In this document: in pieces, positions 1 through 7,367 of the stretch
How positions within the stretch are numbered: position 1 is the first letter of the stretch
How the letters are laid out: each line of letters opens with the position of its first letter
Assembly: GCA_023387695.1 (NCBI GenBank)
Contig: JAEWHT010000170.1
Coordinates: 1 to 17,572 of the forward strand
DNA from: Pseudomonadota bacterium
GTDB taxonomy: Bacteria; Pseudomonadota; Alphaproteobacteria; Rhizobiales; Xanthobacteraceae
Length of the DNA stretch: 17,572 bases
Reading direction: 5' to 3'
The notes under the pieces: model-generated
Told to the model about the DNA's origin: nothing
Database searches by the model: none
What the model saw: the letters and a program-made list of their open reading frames with translations, nothing else
Program-made: the position numbers and the translations under genes

Positions 1-785
1 ATGCGCGCGGCGCGAACACGACGGAAGATCCGGGTGATCCCACGACAAAACTCTCGCCGGCGCCGCTGCTGGTGCGCACGCGTGGTGCGGAGATCGGCGT
101 GCGCAGCAGGATCATTCCCAACCTCGACACCTCATTCAGCGTCTTCATTCTCGACCAGGATTCCGAGATCCTGTTCTCCGGCGACGCTGGCGATACGGAA
201 GCGACGCGTGCCAGCCGCCGTTACGGCTTTGAATGGACCAACCATTACCGCCCGCGCTCGTGGATCGATATCGATGCCGATCTCGCGATGACGCATGCGC
301 GCTTTCGCGGCGATGACAATGACCAGGCCGCAGTCTATGCCTCGCTCGCTGGCTATCCCCAGGCGCAGATCGGCAACGCGCCCGGCAATTACATTCCGAA
401 TGCGCCGCCGATGGTGGCGTCGGCCGGCATCACGCTCGGCGAGAAGACCGGTTGGTTCGGCGGTGTGCGCTGGCGCTACCTGGCGTCAAGCCCGCTGACG
501 GAAGACAACGCGTTCCGTTCGTCCGCGACCAGCATCTTCAACGGCCGCTTCGGCTATCGGGCCGACAATGGCTGGCGCATCCAGCTTGATGTGCTCAACC
601 TCTTCAACACGCAAGCGAACCAGATCACCTATGCCTATGGTTCCCTGCTCAAGACCGACACGCTGTACAATCTCTGTACTGGCGGCGTTGCGCCTGCTGC
701 GGTCTGCCAGAACGGCGTGATGGATTACGTGCTTCACCCGGTCGAGCCGCTGACATTTCGGCTCACCGTTGCTGGGGCGTTCTAG
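1..785 (+). CDS. TonB-dependent receptor, C-terminal part (5' end outside window)
   Basis: The reading frame is open from the left edge, so only about the last 260 residues of the protein are present. TonB-dependent receptors are outer-membrane beta-barrels that import iron chelates, cobalamin or other scarce solutes using energy passed on by TonB-ExbB-ExbD. The visible part has the alternating hydrophobic/polar pattern of barrel strands, the typical late motif LDVLNLFNTQ (the common 'NLFN' strand), a two-cysteine loop (LCTGGVAPAAVCQNG) and a C-terminal strand ending in phenylalanine (FRLTVAGAF), the usual recognition end for BAM insertion. The plug domain and TonB box lie outside the window, so the substrate cannot be named. 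The gene ends tail-to-tail against the ATPase gene on the other strand and shares four bases with it. Family assignment is firm; substrate is unknown. Confidence 0.88.
   Translation, partial: ARGANTTEDPGDPTTKLSPAPLLVRTRGAEIGVRSRIIPNLDTSFSVFILDQDSEILFSGDAGDTEATRASRRYGFEWTNHYRPRSWIDIDADLAMTHARFRGDDNDQAAVYASLAGYPQAQIGNAPGNYIPNAPPMVASAGITLGEKTGWFGGVRWRYLASSPLTEDNAFRSSATSIFNGRFGYRADNGWRIQLDVLNLFNTQANQITYAYGSLLKTDTLYNLCTGGVAPAAVCQNGVMDYVLHPVEPLTFRLTVAGAF
782..785. other. Palindromic CTAG shared by two convergent stop codons
   Basis: The receptor gene ends with TAG at 783-785 and the ATPase gene on the opposite strand ends with TAG read from 784 to 782. The two stops sit on the same CTAG palindrome, so the genes overlap tail-to-tail by three to four bases and leave no room for a terminator between them. 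Seen directly in the sequence. Confidence 0.9.
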
Positions 786-2293
786 GCCGACGCGGCGTTC
801 GCTATCTGCTCGCCCGGCTGATCGTCGGCATTGGGATCGCCAGGCGCGGTGGCCCAGGCCAGTTCAACCAGCGTCACGAACCTGCGGCCGCCGCCGTCGA
901 GCTGGACCACGATCAGGCCCTGCTCCTCCATGTAGCCGAGCAAACGTTGTGCCCGGCGCAGCGAATGCGAGCCATAAGCGCGCGCGATCGCGGCATCGCC
1001 AGGGCACGGCCAGCCTTCCTTGGCGGCGCGCGCGATCATCATGAACACGCCCTGCATGTCGTCGGGCAGGATCGAGGCGCGCAATGTCACTTCCTGCCAC
1101 GCGTCGTCATCAGCGATCTCTGTGCCGAGCCCGGCGCGTGCATGGGTCAGCATGCGGCGGAATTCGCCGAGGTCGGGAACGGACGCACCCAGCCCTTCGA
1201 TGCGGCAGCGGACCACGAACTCCTGATAGAGCATGCCGATGGCGCGGAAGCCGGCATCGGGCGCGGCGAGCACGGCGCGCAACGTGCGATCCACACGCTC
1301 GCGCCGCTCGGCCAGCTCCTCGGCACTGACGGGAATCTCGACCACTTCAGGGCTGATCTCGGGCGTAGCTGCCTTTGCCGCGCGGAGCTGCTCGAGCAGG
1401 TCCGGCGCCGGCCGGCGCTGCGCGCGGCTCGCATCCGGCGGCGGCGCGGCCAGGATCACCGCGCGCGCATCTTCAAGTGTCGCCTCCGGCAGCGGCATCA
1501 GCCGCGGCGTTGAATTGCGCGGGGAGGTGTCGGTCGGACCGATGTTCAGCCGCAGCGGACGGCGCGACAGCGCAGGTCCCAGCGCCATGAATTGCCCGCG
1601 TTCGAGATCGCGGAAGGCTTCCGCCTGTCGCCGCTCCATGCCGAGCAGATCAGCAGCGCGTGCCATGTCGATGTCGAGGAAGGTTCGGCCCATCAGGAAG
1701 TTCGAGGCTTCCGCCGCGACGTTCTTTGCGAGTTTTGCCAGACGTTGCGTCGCGATGATACCGGCAAGGCCGCGCTTGCGGCCGCGGCACATCAGATTGG
1801 TCATGGCGCCAAGCGATAGCTTGCGCGCTTCGTCCGAGACTTCGCCCGCAACGGCCGGTGCAAACAGCTGCGCCTCGTCGACGACCACCAGCATCGGGTA
1901 CCAATGATCGCGCTCGACGTCGAACAGACCGCCGAGGAACGCGGCTGCGCGCCGCATCTGGTTCTCGGCATCGAGCCCCTCGAGATTAAGCACGGTGGAG
2001 ACGCGATGCAGCCGGGCGCGCTCGCCGGCGACCTGAAGGCCGCGCTCGGTGTGATCTTCGGCGTCGATCACGAGATGACCGAAGCGCTCGGCCAGTGTGA
2101 CGAAATCGCCTTCGGGGTCGATGATGGCCTGCTGCACCCAGGGCGCGCTCTGCTCGAGCAGGCGCCGCAACAGATGCGACTTTCCGGAGCCGGAATTGCC
2201 CTGCACCAGGAGACGGGTCGCCAGCAGTTCCTCGAGGTCCATGGCCGCCCCGGCGCCTGCCGTGGTCAGCCCCATCTCGATCGCAACCGTCAT
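782..2293 (-). CDS. HerA/DUF87-type P-loop ATPase
   Basis: This 503-residue protein is a RecA-fold ATPase of the HerA/FtsK-like group, whose known members pump or translocate DNA. Residues 32-39 form a Walker A motif (GNSGSGKS). Residues 134-141 form a Walker B with the catalytic acid pair (MLVVVDEA), and IIATQR at about 179-184 matches the sensor strand seen in HerA. After the ATPase core, from about residue 260, come a Pro/Ala-rich linker and a helical C-terminal domain whose end (SLRRAQRLLGYMEEQGLIVV) reads like a small winged helix. No NurA-like nuclease gene is adjacent, so a DNA end-resection role is not supported. The frame extends upstream to a GTG at 2389, but that start has no ribosome-binding site and adds a low-complexity tail; I chose the ATG at 2293. 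The cellular role is unknown. Confidence 0.8.
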   Translation of the reverse strand: MTVAIEMGLTTAGAGAAMDLEELLATRLLVQGNSGSGKSHLLRRLLEQSAPWVQQAIIDPEGDFVTLAERFGHLVIDAEDHTERGLQVAGERARLHRVSTVLNLEGLDAENQMRRAAAFLGGLFDVERDHWYPMLVVVDEAQLFAPAVAGEVSDEARKLSLGAMTNLMCRGRKRGLAGIIATQRLAKLAKNVAAEASNFLMGRTFLDIDMARAADLLGMERRQAEAFRDLERGQFMALGPALSRRPLRLNIGPTDTSPRNSTPRLMPLPEATLEDARAVILAAPPPDASRAQRRPAPDLLEQLRAAKAATPEISPEVVEIPVSAEELAERRERVDRTLRAVLAAPDAGFRAIGMLYQEFVVRCRIEGLGASVPDLGEFRRMLTHARAGLGTEIADDDAWQEVTLRASILPDDMQGVFMMIARAAKEGWPCPGDAAIARAYGSHSLRRAQRLLGYMEEQGLIVVQLDGGGRRFVTLVELAWATAPGDPNADDQPGEQIANAASA

Positions 2294-2386
2294 GTCCCGA
2301 CTCAAGTCCCCGTCATTCGCGGCAAGGGACTTATCAATCGAAGCGGGATGCGTCGAGTGAAACAGGTGGGAACGCGACGCGTTGCC

Positions 2387-2530
2387 CACGGCGGAATTTC
2401 AGTCGAGATTTGAAAGCCGTAGAAGTGCGGGCTGGAATGAACGTCAAATCGGCGACGCAGCCAAATTTCGGCTAATCAGCAATCGCGGCGAGGAGGGTGA
2501 TCGTCAGCTCTGTCCGCACGGCGGAATATC
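2387..2530 (+). repeat. Pair of 14-base direct repeats, 130 bases apart
   Basis: CACGGCGGAATTTC at 2387-2400 and CACGGCGGAATATC at 2517-2530 match at 13 of 14 positions. Both lie in the control region between the divergent ATPase and oxidoreductase genes, one towards each gene. The second copy overlaps a short inverted repeat (TCCGC-ACG-GCGGA, 2513-2525). This would suit a pair of binding sites for one regulator. The repeat is seen directly; its function is inferred. Confidence 0.4.
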
Positions 2531-2558
2531 CGGCGCCGCCTTGTATGCATTATCCCAG

Positions 2559-2587
2559 TTGCCATCCCTGGCCAGTTTGCCTTAGAT
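2559..2587 (+). promoter_or_regulatory. Sigma-70-type promoter for the oxidoreductase gene
   Basis: A -35 box TTGCCA (2559-2564) and a -10 box TTAGAT (2582-2587) are separated by exactly 17 bases, the optimal spacing. Transcription would begin near 2594 and give a leader of about 60 bases before the ATG at 2653. The spacer holds a perfect 8-base palindrome CTGGCCAG (2568-2575), placed where a bound repressor would block RNA polymerase. Predicted by inspection only. Confidence 0.5.
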
Positions 2588-2652
2588 GTTGCAACGCACC
2601 CGCGAGCAACGGCCGGGGCTCAAAAATCACACATCATACTGAGGGGACGACC

Positions 2653-3717
2653 ATGGCGCGCAACGTTCTGATTCTGGGTGCTTCCTACGGCTCCTTGCTG
2701 GGCACCAAGCTGCTGATGGCCGGGCACAATGTGACCCTGGTCTGCCGCTCCAAGACCGCGGAGCTGATCAACCGTGACGGGACTGAGGTGCGCATCAAGC
2801 TGCGCGACGAGGCCGTGCATCGTGCGATCTTCTCGCGCGACCTGCCCGGCAAGCTCGATGCAGTGACCCCGCAGAATGTCGACGTCTCGCGCTACGACCT
2901 GGTCGGCTTGGCGATGCAGGAGCCGCAATACACCAACCACACGGTCCGCATGCTGATGGTCAAGATCGCCGCGGCGAAGCTGCCGTGCCTGTCGATCATG
3001 AACATGCCGCCGCTGCCTTATCTCAAGCGCATCCCGGCGCTCGCTGACATGGATCTCGAGGAGGCCTACACCAATGCGCAGGTGTGGGAGCGGTTCGAGC
3101 CGGGGCTGGTTACGCTGTGCTCGCCCGATCCGCAGGCCTTCCGTCCGCCGGAGGAAGCCGCGAATGTGCTGCATGTCGGCTTGCCGACGAACTTCAAGGC
3201 TTCGGTCTTCGCCGACGAGAAGCACAACAAGATGTTGCGCGAGCTCGAGGCCGACATCGACGCGGTGACGCTCGACGGCAAGGATGTGCCGGTGAAGTTG
3301 AAGGTGTTCGATTCGCTGTTCGTGCCGCTGGCGAAATGGTCGATGCTGCTCACCGGCAATTATCGCTGCATCACACCGAACGAGCCGCAGTCGATCCGCG
3401 ATGCCGTGCATGGCGATCTCGCGCGTTCGCAAACGATCTACGACCATGTCGACGCCGTCGCACGCCGCCTCGGCGCCGATCCGGAAGACCAGGTGCCGTT
3501 TGCGAAATACGCCAAGGCCGCCGAAAGCCTACTCAAGCCGTCATCTGCCGCACGCGCGGTGGCGAGCGGTGCGCCCTTCATCGAGCGCGTCGACCTGCTC
3601 GTGAAGCTGATCTCGCATCAGCTCGGTACGCCGAACGCCGAGATAGACCGCACGGTCGAGACCGTCGACCAGAAACTGAACGAGAAGATCGTGCAGGGTG
3701 GATCGGGCGCGCAGTAA
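2653..3717 (+). CDS. Ketopantoate reductase-like NAD(P)-dependent oxidoreductase
   Basis: This 354-residue protein opens with a Rossmann nucleotide-binding fold (RNVLILGASYGSLLGTKL, about residues 3-20), followed by the beta-strand/arginine pattern (NVTLVCR) that often marks NADP preference. It resembles the PanE/ApbA family of 2-dehydropantoate 2-reductases. The C-terminal helical part has AKWSMLLTGNY, which recalls the PanE catalytic KW..N region. It is longer than classical PanE (about 300 residues) and the middle is unusual, so it may act on another 2-oxo acid; many genomes carry such PanE-like paralogues of unknown substrate. The ATG at 2653 is chosen because GAGGGG sits at 2641-2646, six bases upstream; the frame runs further upstream but without coding character. 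It has its own promoter and converges on the MarR gene. Confidence 0.75.
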   Translation: MARNVLILGASYGSLLGTKLLMAGHNVTLVCRSKTAELINRDGTEVRIKLRDEAVHRAIFSRDLPGKLDAVTPQNVDVSRYDLVGLAMQEPQYTNHTVRMLMVKIAAAKLPCLSIMNMPPLPYLKRIPALADMDLEEAYTNAQVWERFEPGLVTLCSPDPQAFRPPEEAANVLHVGLPTNFKASVFADEKHNKMLRELEADIDAVTLDGKDVPVKLKVFDSLFVPLAKWSMLLTGNYRCITPNEPQSIRDAVHGDLARSQTIYDHVDAVARRLGADPEDQVPFAKYAKAAESLLKPSSAARAVASGAPFIERVDLLVKLISHQLGTPNAEIDRTVETVDQKLNEKIVQGGSGAQ

Positions 3718-3720
3718 GCG

Positions 3721-3756
3721 CGCCGCTGTGCGTCCGGGACCCGGAAGCGCGCGGCG
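3721..3756. terminator. Bidirectional stem-loop between convergent genes
   Basis: The 39-base gap between the two stop codons is almost entirely one dyad. The outer arms CGCCGC (3721-3726) and GCGGCG (3751-3756) enclose an inner TCCGGG-A-CCCGGA (3733-3745), with a few further pairs between. It could end transcription from both sides. Neither side is followed by a U-tract, so it is not a textbook intrinsic terminator; it may act with Rho or protect 3' ends. Confidence 0.5.
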
Positions 3757-4392
3757 TTATCCCTGACTTGCCACGCGGGCTCGGTCGAGGTGTTCCTCGA
3801 TCTTGGGACGGTCGCGGGTGCGCTCGAAGCTCGTGCACAGCAGCTCTGTCTCCTCGAGCGAGACGGGGGCGCGGTACAGCCTGCACATGAACTCGGCTGC
3901 GGTGCGTCCCTTGCCCGTACTGGGACTGCGTTCAGCCAGGAACATACAGTCGCGGCAGACGCTCGCATCGAGCCGCTGGTGGGCTGCATCAAGATGATTG
4001 AGAACCTCGCGCAGCGAGTCTCGTAGCCTGAGGCGCTCATCGTTCTCGAGAGCCTGGACCGCATTGACCACGTGATTGATCGGGTCGTGCTGGCTCAGGC
4101 ATTTCTCACCCTGCGGGGTCACGTGCAGCACGACAGAGCGCTTGTCTTCCTGCGACGGCTTTCGCACCAGGAAGGACTTGCTCTCCAGCGTCTTCACGAT
4201 CTGCGACGCGGTTGCCCTGGTGGCGCCGATGAAGCCGGCGAGCGCAGACGGCGTGCGCGAGAAGCGATTGGCGCGGCCGAGAAAGCGCAGTGCCATCCAC
4301 TCCCGATCACGCAACCCGTGTTGATTGCCTTCGAAATACCAAGCTCTGGCCGCCTGAACCAGCAGCTCGACCGCTTCGCGTGCCAACGGCAT
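3757..4392 (-). CDS. MarR-family regulator with four-cysteine C-terminal extension
   Basis: This 211-residue protein has a MarR-type winged helix-turn-helix at about residues 45-100: TPSALAGFIGATRATASQIVKTLE for the helices, then the DKRSVVLHVTPQG wing with the conserved D-x-R. MarR proteins bind palindromic DNA as dimers and usually repress nearby genes until a ligand or oxidant binds. At about 211 residues it is longer than a typical MarR (about 140-150). The extra C-terminal part carries Cys146, Cys149, Cys170 and Cys186 as C-x2-C-x20-C-x15-C, suited to zinc, an Fe-S cluster or redox chemistry. Cys98 lies at the end of the wing. The ATG is preceded by AGGTAGGA on the minus strand. The gene stands alone, convergent with the oxidoreductase gene; targets are unknown. 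Confidence 0.82.
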   Translation of the reverse strand: MPLAREAVELLVQAARAWYFEGNQHGLRDREWMALRFLGRANRFSRTPSALAGFIGATRATASQIVKTLESKSFLVRKPSQEDKRSVVLHVTPQGEKCLSQHDPINHVVNAVQALENDERLRLRDSLREVLNHLDAAHQRLDASVCRDCMFLAERSPSTGKGRTAAEFMCRLYRAPVSLEETELLCTSFERTRDRPKIEEHLDRARVASQG

Positions 4393-4456
4393 AAATTCCT
4401 ACCTTGCCCCGGGAATCGCATGTGCGGCGCCCCGAAGCCGCTTTCCGTCATGGCGC

Positions 4457-4506
4457 ACGAATGTCTCGCGAGAAGCTGGACGCTCAGCCGTGTCTGACGA
4501 ATGTCT
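4457..4506 (+). repeat. 10-base direct repeat with 40-base period
   Basis: ACGAATGTCT occurs at 4457-4466 and again at 4497-4506, and a shorter match (GACGAATGT) follows at 4793-4801. The first two copies lie upstream of the MarR gene's ATG at 4392 (minus strand), so they could be regulator sites. They could equally be chance in a degenerate region. Confidence 0.3.
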
Positions 4507-4859
4507 GATGCCCGTAGTCCGCGCAAAGGCTAGGACTGCGTGGCATTCGACCTGGACTGGTGAGCGTCGCAGAATACTGCACGAGAAACGGTGCTGCCGA
4601 TGCCATGCCGACCGCAGATTCGTCGAACGCAAGTCCGATTTGCCAGTATTTCCCGACGCTGGATCGGAGTTGCTCAACCGAAGCCCCTGAGTTCAAGTCA
4701 CACGCAGACGTTTCTTTTGTTCCGTTGAAACGATGAATGAGCTTCTCAACAAAATCAAGTAGAGACACTACGTTAGAGCCGATGTCGTTGCAGACGAATG
4801 TAACGTTCAAGACAATCGCGCTCTTCAGGACACATGTGGGTGAACGTAATACACAGTCA

Positions 4860-4892
4860 AACAAGCCCGATGCGCGTAGTTCTACGCTTGTT
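4860..4892. repeat. Nested inverted repeat
   Basis: GCGTAG-TT-CTACGC (4874-4887) is a perfect 6-base dyad, and flanking AACAAGC (4860-4866) can pair with GCTTGTT (4886-4892) with an unpaired bulge on one side. Read on the minus strand the stem is followed by a short T-rich stretch. It may be a weak terminator or a relic; no gene clearly ends just before it. Confidence 0.3.
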
Positions 4893-5255
4893 CGACTGCA
4901 CGGATATTGCTGTCTGTCGTTGATGCAGGTTGATCGATGCTTGTGCACGGCAGCCGATGTACATCACGAGAATCATCCACAACTTCCGCGATCTGCTCGC
5001 GGAATCGCCAAGTTGGCGTCAGGGGAATTTGCGGGGAATGCACGCGGCGGTTGTTATCGCGTTTAACCCGGAGTATCATCCACGCATTGCTTTCCGCGAA
5101 GATGCTGATCGGCTCATCCGAACGGCTGAGATTCGCGTGGCGAAAGTTGCCGACGATCAAACGCATATGCAGTCTGTGCCACGACATGTGTGTGACGCGC
5201 GCGACATGCGTGCGCGTCGCCTGTGCAACGTCACGCCTGGCTGGCTGCCTCGTTG

Positions 5256-6581
5256 CTAGTCGCCCTTGAGCATGTCCCTGAGCTCGCGGAACGGGTCGGC
5301 ACTCGGCGCAGCAGAGGCGTCTTGTCGCATGGCGTTGTAGATTCGCGGGACCATGTCGACCGCCTGGTCGAGCCCCGAATCACGACCTGCCTGATATCCG
5401 CCCATCAGGCGTAGGTCACGAGTGTCCTCATATTTGGCGATCAGGGTGCGCAATTTGCTCACCAGTTCGCGCTCCTCGGGATCCCAGACGTTGTGGGCGA
5501 GGCGGGAGACCGAGGCCAGCACGTCGACGGCGGGATAGCGCGCCTGGTCGGCGATGTGCCTGGAGAGCACGATGTGCCCATCCAGTGTGCTGCGAATGGT
5601 GTCGGCGATCGGCTCGTTGTGGTCGTCGCCGTCGACCAGCACGGAGAAGATGCCGGTGATCGTGCCGGAGCCTTCTTCGCCAGGCCCGGCGCGCTCCAGC
5701 AGGCGCGGCAAATCGGTGAAGACCGTCGGCGCATAACCGCGGGCCACCGCGGGCTCGCCAGCCGCAAGCGCGACCTCGCGAGCGGCATGGGCGAAGCGGG
5801 TGATCGAATCGACCACGAGCAGCACCGATTCGCCGCGGTCGCGGAAATATTCGGCCACCGCCATCGCCGTCTTCGGCGCAAGGCGCCGCATCATCGGACT
5901 TTCATCACCGGTCGAGACGATGGTGACCGCGCGGTTGCGATCGTTGCCGAGCACGTCCTCGATGAATTCGCGTACTTCGCGGCCGCGCTCGCCGACCAGC
6001 GCCAGCACCACGGTGTCAAAGCCCTGGCTGCGGGCGAGCATTGCGAGCAGCGTCGATTTGCCGACGCCGGAGCCGGCAAAGATGCCGACGCGCTGGCCGG
6101 CGCAGATCGGGGCGAACAGGTCGATGACGCGGACACCGGTGCGCAGCGGCTTGTGGACGCGTGCCCGCTTCATTGCCGGCGGCGCGTCGGTCTCGGCCGA
6201 GACGGCGCGCGATCCCGGGGCGAGCGGTCCCATTCCGTCCAGCGGTGCGCCGAGGGCGTTGATGACGCGACCCTTCCAGCTCGGATCAGGTGCGAATGAC
6301 AAAGGCGGCATACGGTAAGCGACTGAGCCGAGTCCGCCGGCGAATTGCCGGTCGAATGGCTTGGCCACGATGCCGTCACTGTCGATACGCACGACCTCGC
6401 CGATCTGCGGCTTGGCGCCGGTATTGACGCCGATCAGCTCGCCGAGCTTGACCGAACGCGAGAGGCCGGAGACGCGGAAATGCGTCGGCGCGATCTCGGA
6501 GATCGCGCCGCTGATGCTTGCCAATGGCGTGCTCTGTTGAAGTTCAAGCAGAGCCCACTCAAGTTGCCGGAGAGCGTTCAA
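5256..6581 (-). CDS. fliI: Flagellar export ATPase FliI
   Basis: FliI is the cytoplasmic hexameric ATPase of the flagellar type III export apparatus; it unfolds and delivers rod, hook and filament subunits and is related to F1-ATPase beta. The 441-residue protein has the N-terminal barrel domain (residues about 1-95), the Walker A GSGVGKS (lysine near residue 175), the Walker B LLVVDSITRFA, and the long family signature beginning PAVARGYAPTVFTDLPRLLE. The helical C-terminal domain is intact. The start is non-ATG: TTG at 6581 has a GGGGTGG about nine bases upstream and gives MNALRQLEW; an earlier in-frame TTG at 6599 lacks such a site. It is the last gene of the minus-strand operon, 36 bases after flgF. 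Ordinary length and full motifs. Confidence 0.95.
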   Translation of the reverse strand: MNALRQLEWALLELQQSTPLASISGAISEIAPTHFRVSGLSRSVKLGELIGVNTGAKPQIGEVVRIDSDGIVAKPFDRQFAGGLGSVAYRMPPLSFAPDPSWKGRVINALGAPLDGMGPLAPGSRAVSAETDAPPAMKRARVHKPLRTGVRVIDLFAPICAGQRVGIFAGSGVGKSTLLAMLARSQGFDTVVLALVGERGREVREFIEDVLGNDRNRAVTIVSTGDESPMMRRLAPKTAMAVAEYFRDRGESVLLVVDSITRFAHAAREVALAAGEPAVARGYAPTVFTDLPRLLERAGPGEEGSGTITGIFSVLVDGDDHNEPIADTIRSTLDGHIVLSRHIADQARYPAVDVLASVSRLAHNVWDPEERELVSKLRTLIAKYEDTRDLRLMGGYQAGRDSGLDQAVDMVPRIYNAMRQDASAAPSADPFRELRDMLKGD

Positions 6582-6617
6582 GGAAACCGTCCACCCCAAT
6601 TACGCGCGACGCGTAGC

Positions 6618-7346
6618 CTACTTGCTGGGATCGCCCAGCGTCTGGATTGCGTTCCGGAGCGTGCTATCCGTCCCATCGATCAGCGAATTGGTGCTGTCGA
6701 AGGCGCGCGAGGCCGACATCAGCTTGGTCAATTCCATCATCGGATTGGCGCTGGAGCCCTCGACATAGCCCTGCTTGAAGCCATCCCGGCTAAAATCGCC
6801 GATTGCGGTCGCGGGGCGGTCGGGCGTGACGCCGGAATTGCCGTAGCGGTCGAGATTGGCGTCGGCCGGGATATTGAACAGGCCGATGGTGCCGATCTCG
6901 TTGTTGTCCTGGGTGATCGCGCCGCTGCGCGAGATCGCCACCGGACCGCCGTTCGGGTCGAGTGTGAGCTGAGCGCCGCCGGAATCGATCACCGGAAAGC
7001 CCGACACCGTCTGCAGGTCGCCATTGGCCGCGATCTGGAGCCGGCCGTCGCGAGTATAGACCGTGCCGTTGGGACCGGCGAACGCGATCCAGCCTTGTCC
7101 GACCACGGCGACGTCGAGCGGGTTGCCGGTCTCAGTGATATTGCCGGGCTCGCGCGAGATGATGTTGTCGCCGGGCGACGAGAACGCGACCGGGTTGGCG
7201 CCGGCCTTGGACAGCACCGTCTCGAATTTCACGACGTCGGTGCGGAAGCCGGATGTGTTGACGTTGGCGACGTTGTTGGCGATCGTCTGGAGCCGCTTAT
7301 CGAGCGCGACCTGCGCCGACAATCCCACATAGAGAGCCGATTGCAT
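6618..7346 (-). CDS. flgF: Flagellar proximal rod protein FlgF
   Basis: FlgF is one of the rod subunits that form the drive shaft through the periplasm. The 242-residue protein starts with the rod/hook family N-terminal helix carrying the ANNVANVNTSGF motif (residues about 24-35). It has the D1-type signature GNPLDVAVVGQGWIAF in the middle and a matching C-terminal helix (MMELTKLMSASRAFDSTNSLI). These two ends pack as a coiled coil in the assembled rod. Like other rod proteins it has no cleaved signal and leaves through the flagellar export gate. The ATG at 7346 has AGGG-type purines upstream. It lies 21 bases after the DUF1217 gene and is probably co-transcribed with it and fliI. Confidence 0.93.
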   Translation of the reverse strand: MQSALYVGLSAQVALDKRLQTIANNVANVNTSGFRTDVVKFETVLSKAGANPVAFSSPGDNIISREPGNITETGNPLDVAVVGQGWIAFAGPNGTVYTRDGRLQIAANGDLQTVSGFPVIDSGGAQLTLDPNGGPVAISRSGAITQDNNEIGTIGLFNIPADANLDRYGNSGVTPDRPATAIGDFSRDGFKQGYVEGSSANPMMELTKLMSASRAFDSTNSLIDGTDSTLRNAIQTLGDPSK

Positions 7347-7367
7347 TTCTTACCCTGTTGAACTGGC

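Larger units (their letters stand above)
2294..2652. promoter_or_regulatory. Divergent control region between ATPase and oxidoreductase genes
   Basis: About 360 bases separate the two divergently read genes, and I see no credible gene in them. The region holds a good housekeeping-type promoter for the oxidoreductase gene (2559-2587), a 14-base direct repeat, several short inverted repeats, and a weak minus-strand promoter candidate for the ATPase gene: TTGACG read from 2447 to 2442, then 17 bases, then TTCTAC from 2424 to 2419. The last is only a partial match. Confidence 0.5.
4393..5255. other. 860-base region without a convincing gene; lower G+C
   Basis: No reading frame here has a good ribosome-binding site, a recognisable motif or the codon bias of the neighbours. 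By count, 4681-4860 is about 46 % G+C and 4861-4980 about 52 %. The longest frames are a 154-residue minus-strand frame from a GTG at 4948 to 4484 and a 109-residue plus-strand frame ending at 5259; neither is recognised. The region holds a 10-base direct repeat (4457 and 4497), a dyad at 4860-4892 and repeated GCGACATG-type words at 5181-5220. It lies between the MarR gene and the 3' end of fliI and may be a gene relic, an insertion scar, or the site of an undetected small RNA. Confidence 0.5.

Noticed and set aside
4484..4948. 154-residue minus-strand reading frame in the gap
   Set aside because: It begins with GTG without a ribosome-binding site, shows no recognisable motif, and lies in low-G+C sequence without the codon bias of neighbouring genes. 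It may be a relic but is not supported as a gene.
5181..5220. Tandem 20-base repeat downstream of fliI
   Set aside because: The two units share only about 14 of 20 bases, much of it GC-alternating sequence that also forms small dyads by chance; too weak to call a repeat element or terminator.
4930..5259. 109-residue plus-strand reading frame next to fliI
   Set aside because: No ribosome-binding site at the TTG or the internal ATG at 4957, no family recognised, and it overlaps the end of fliI on the other strand.
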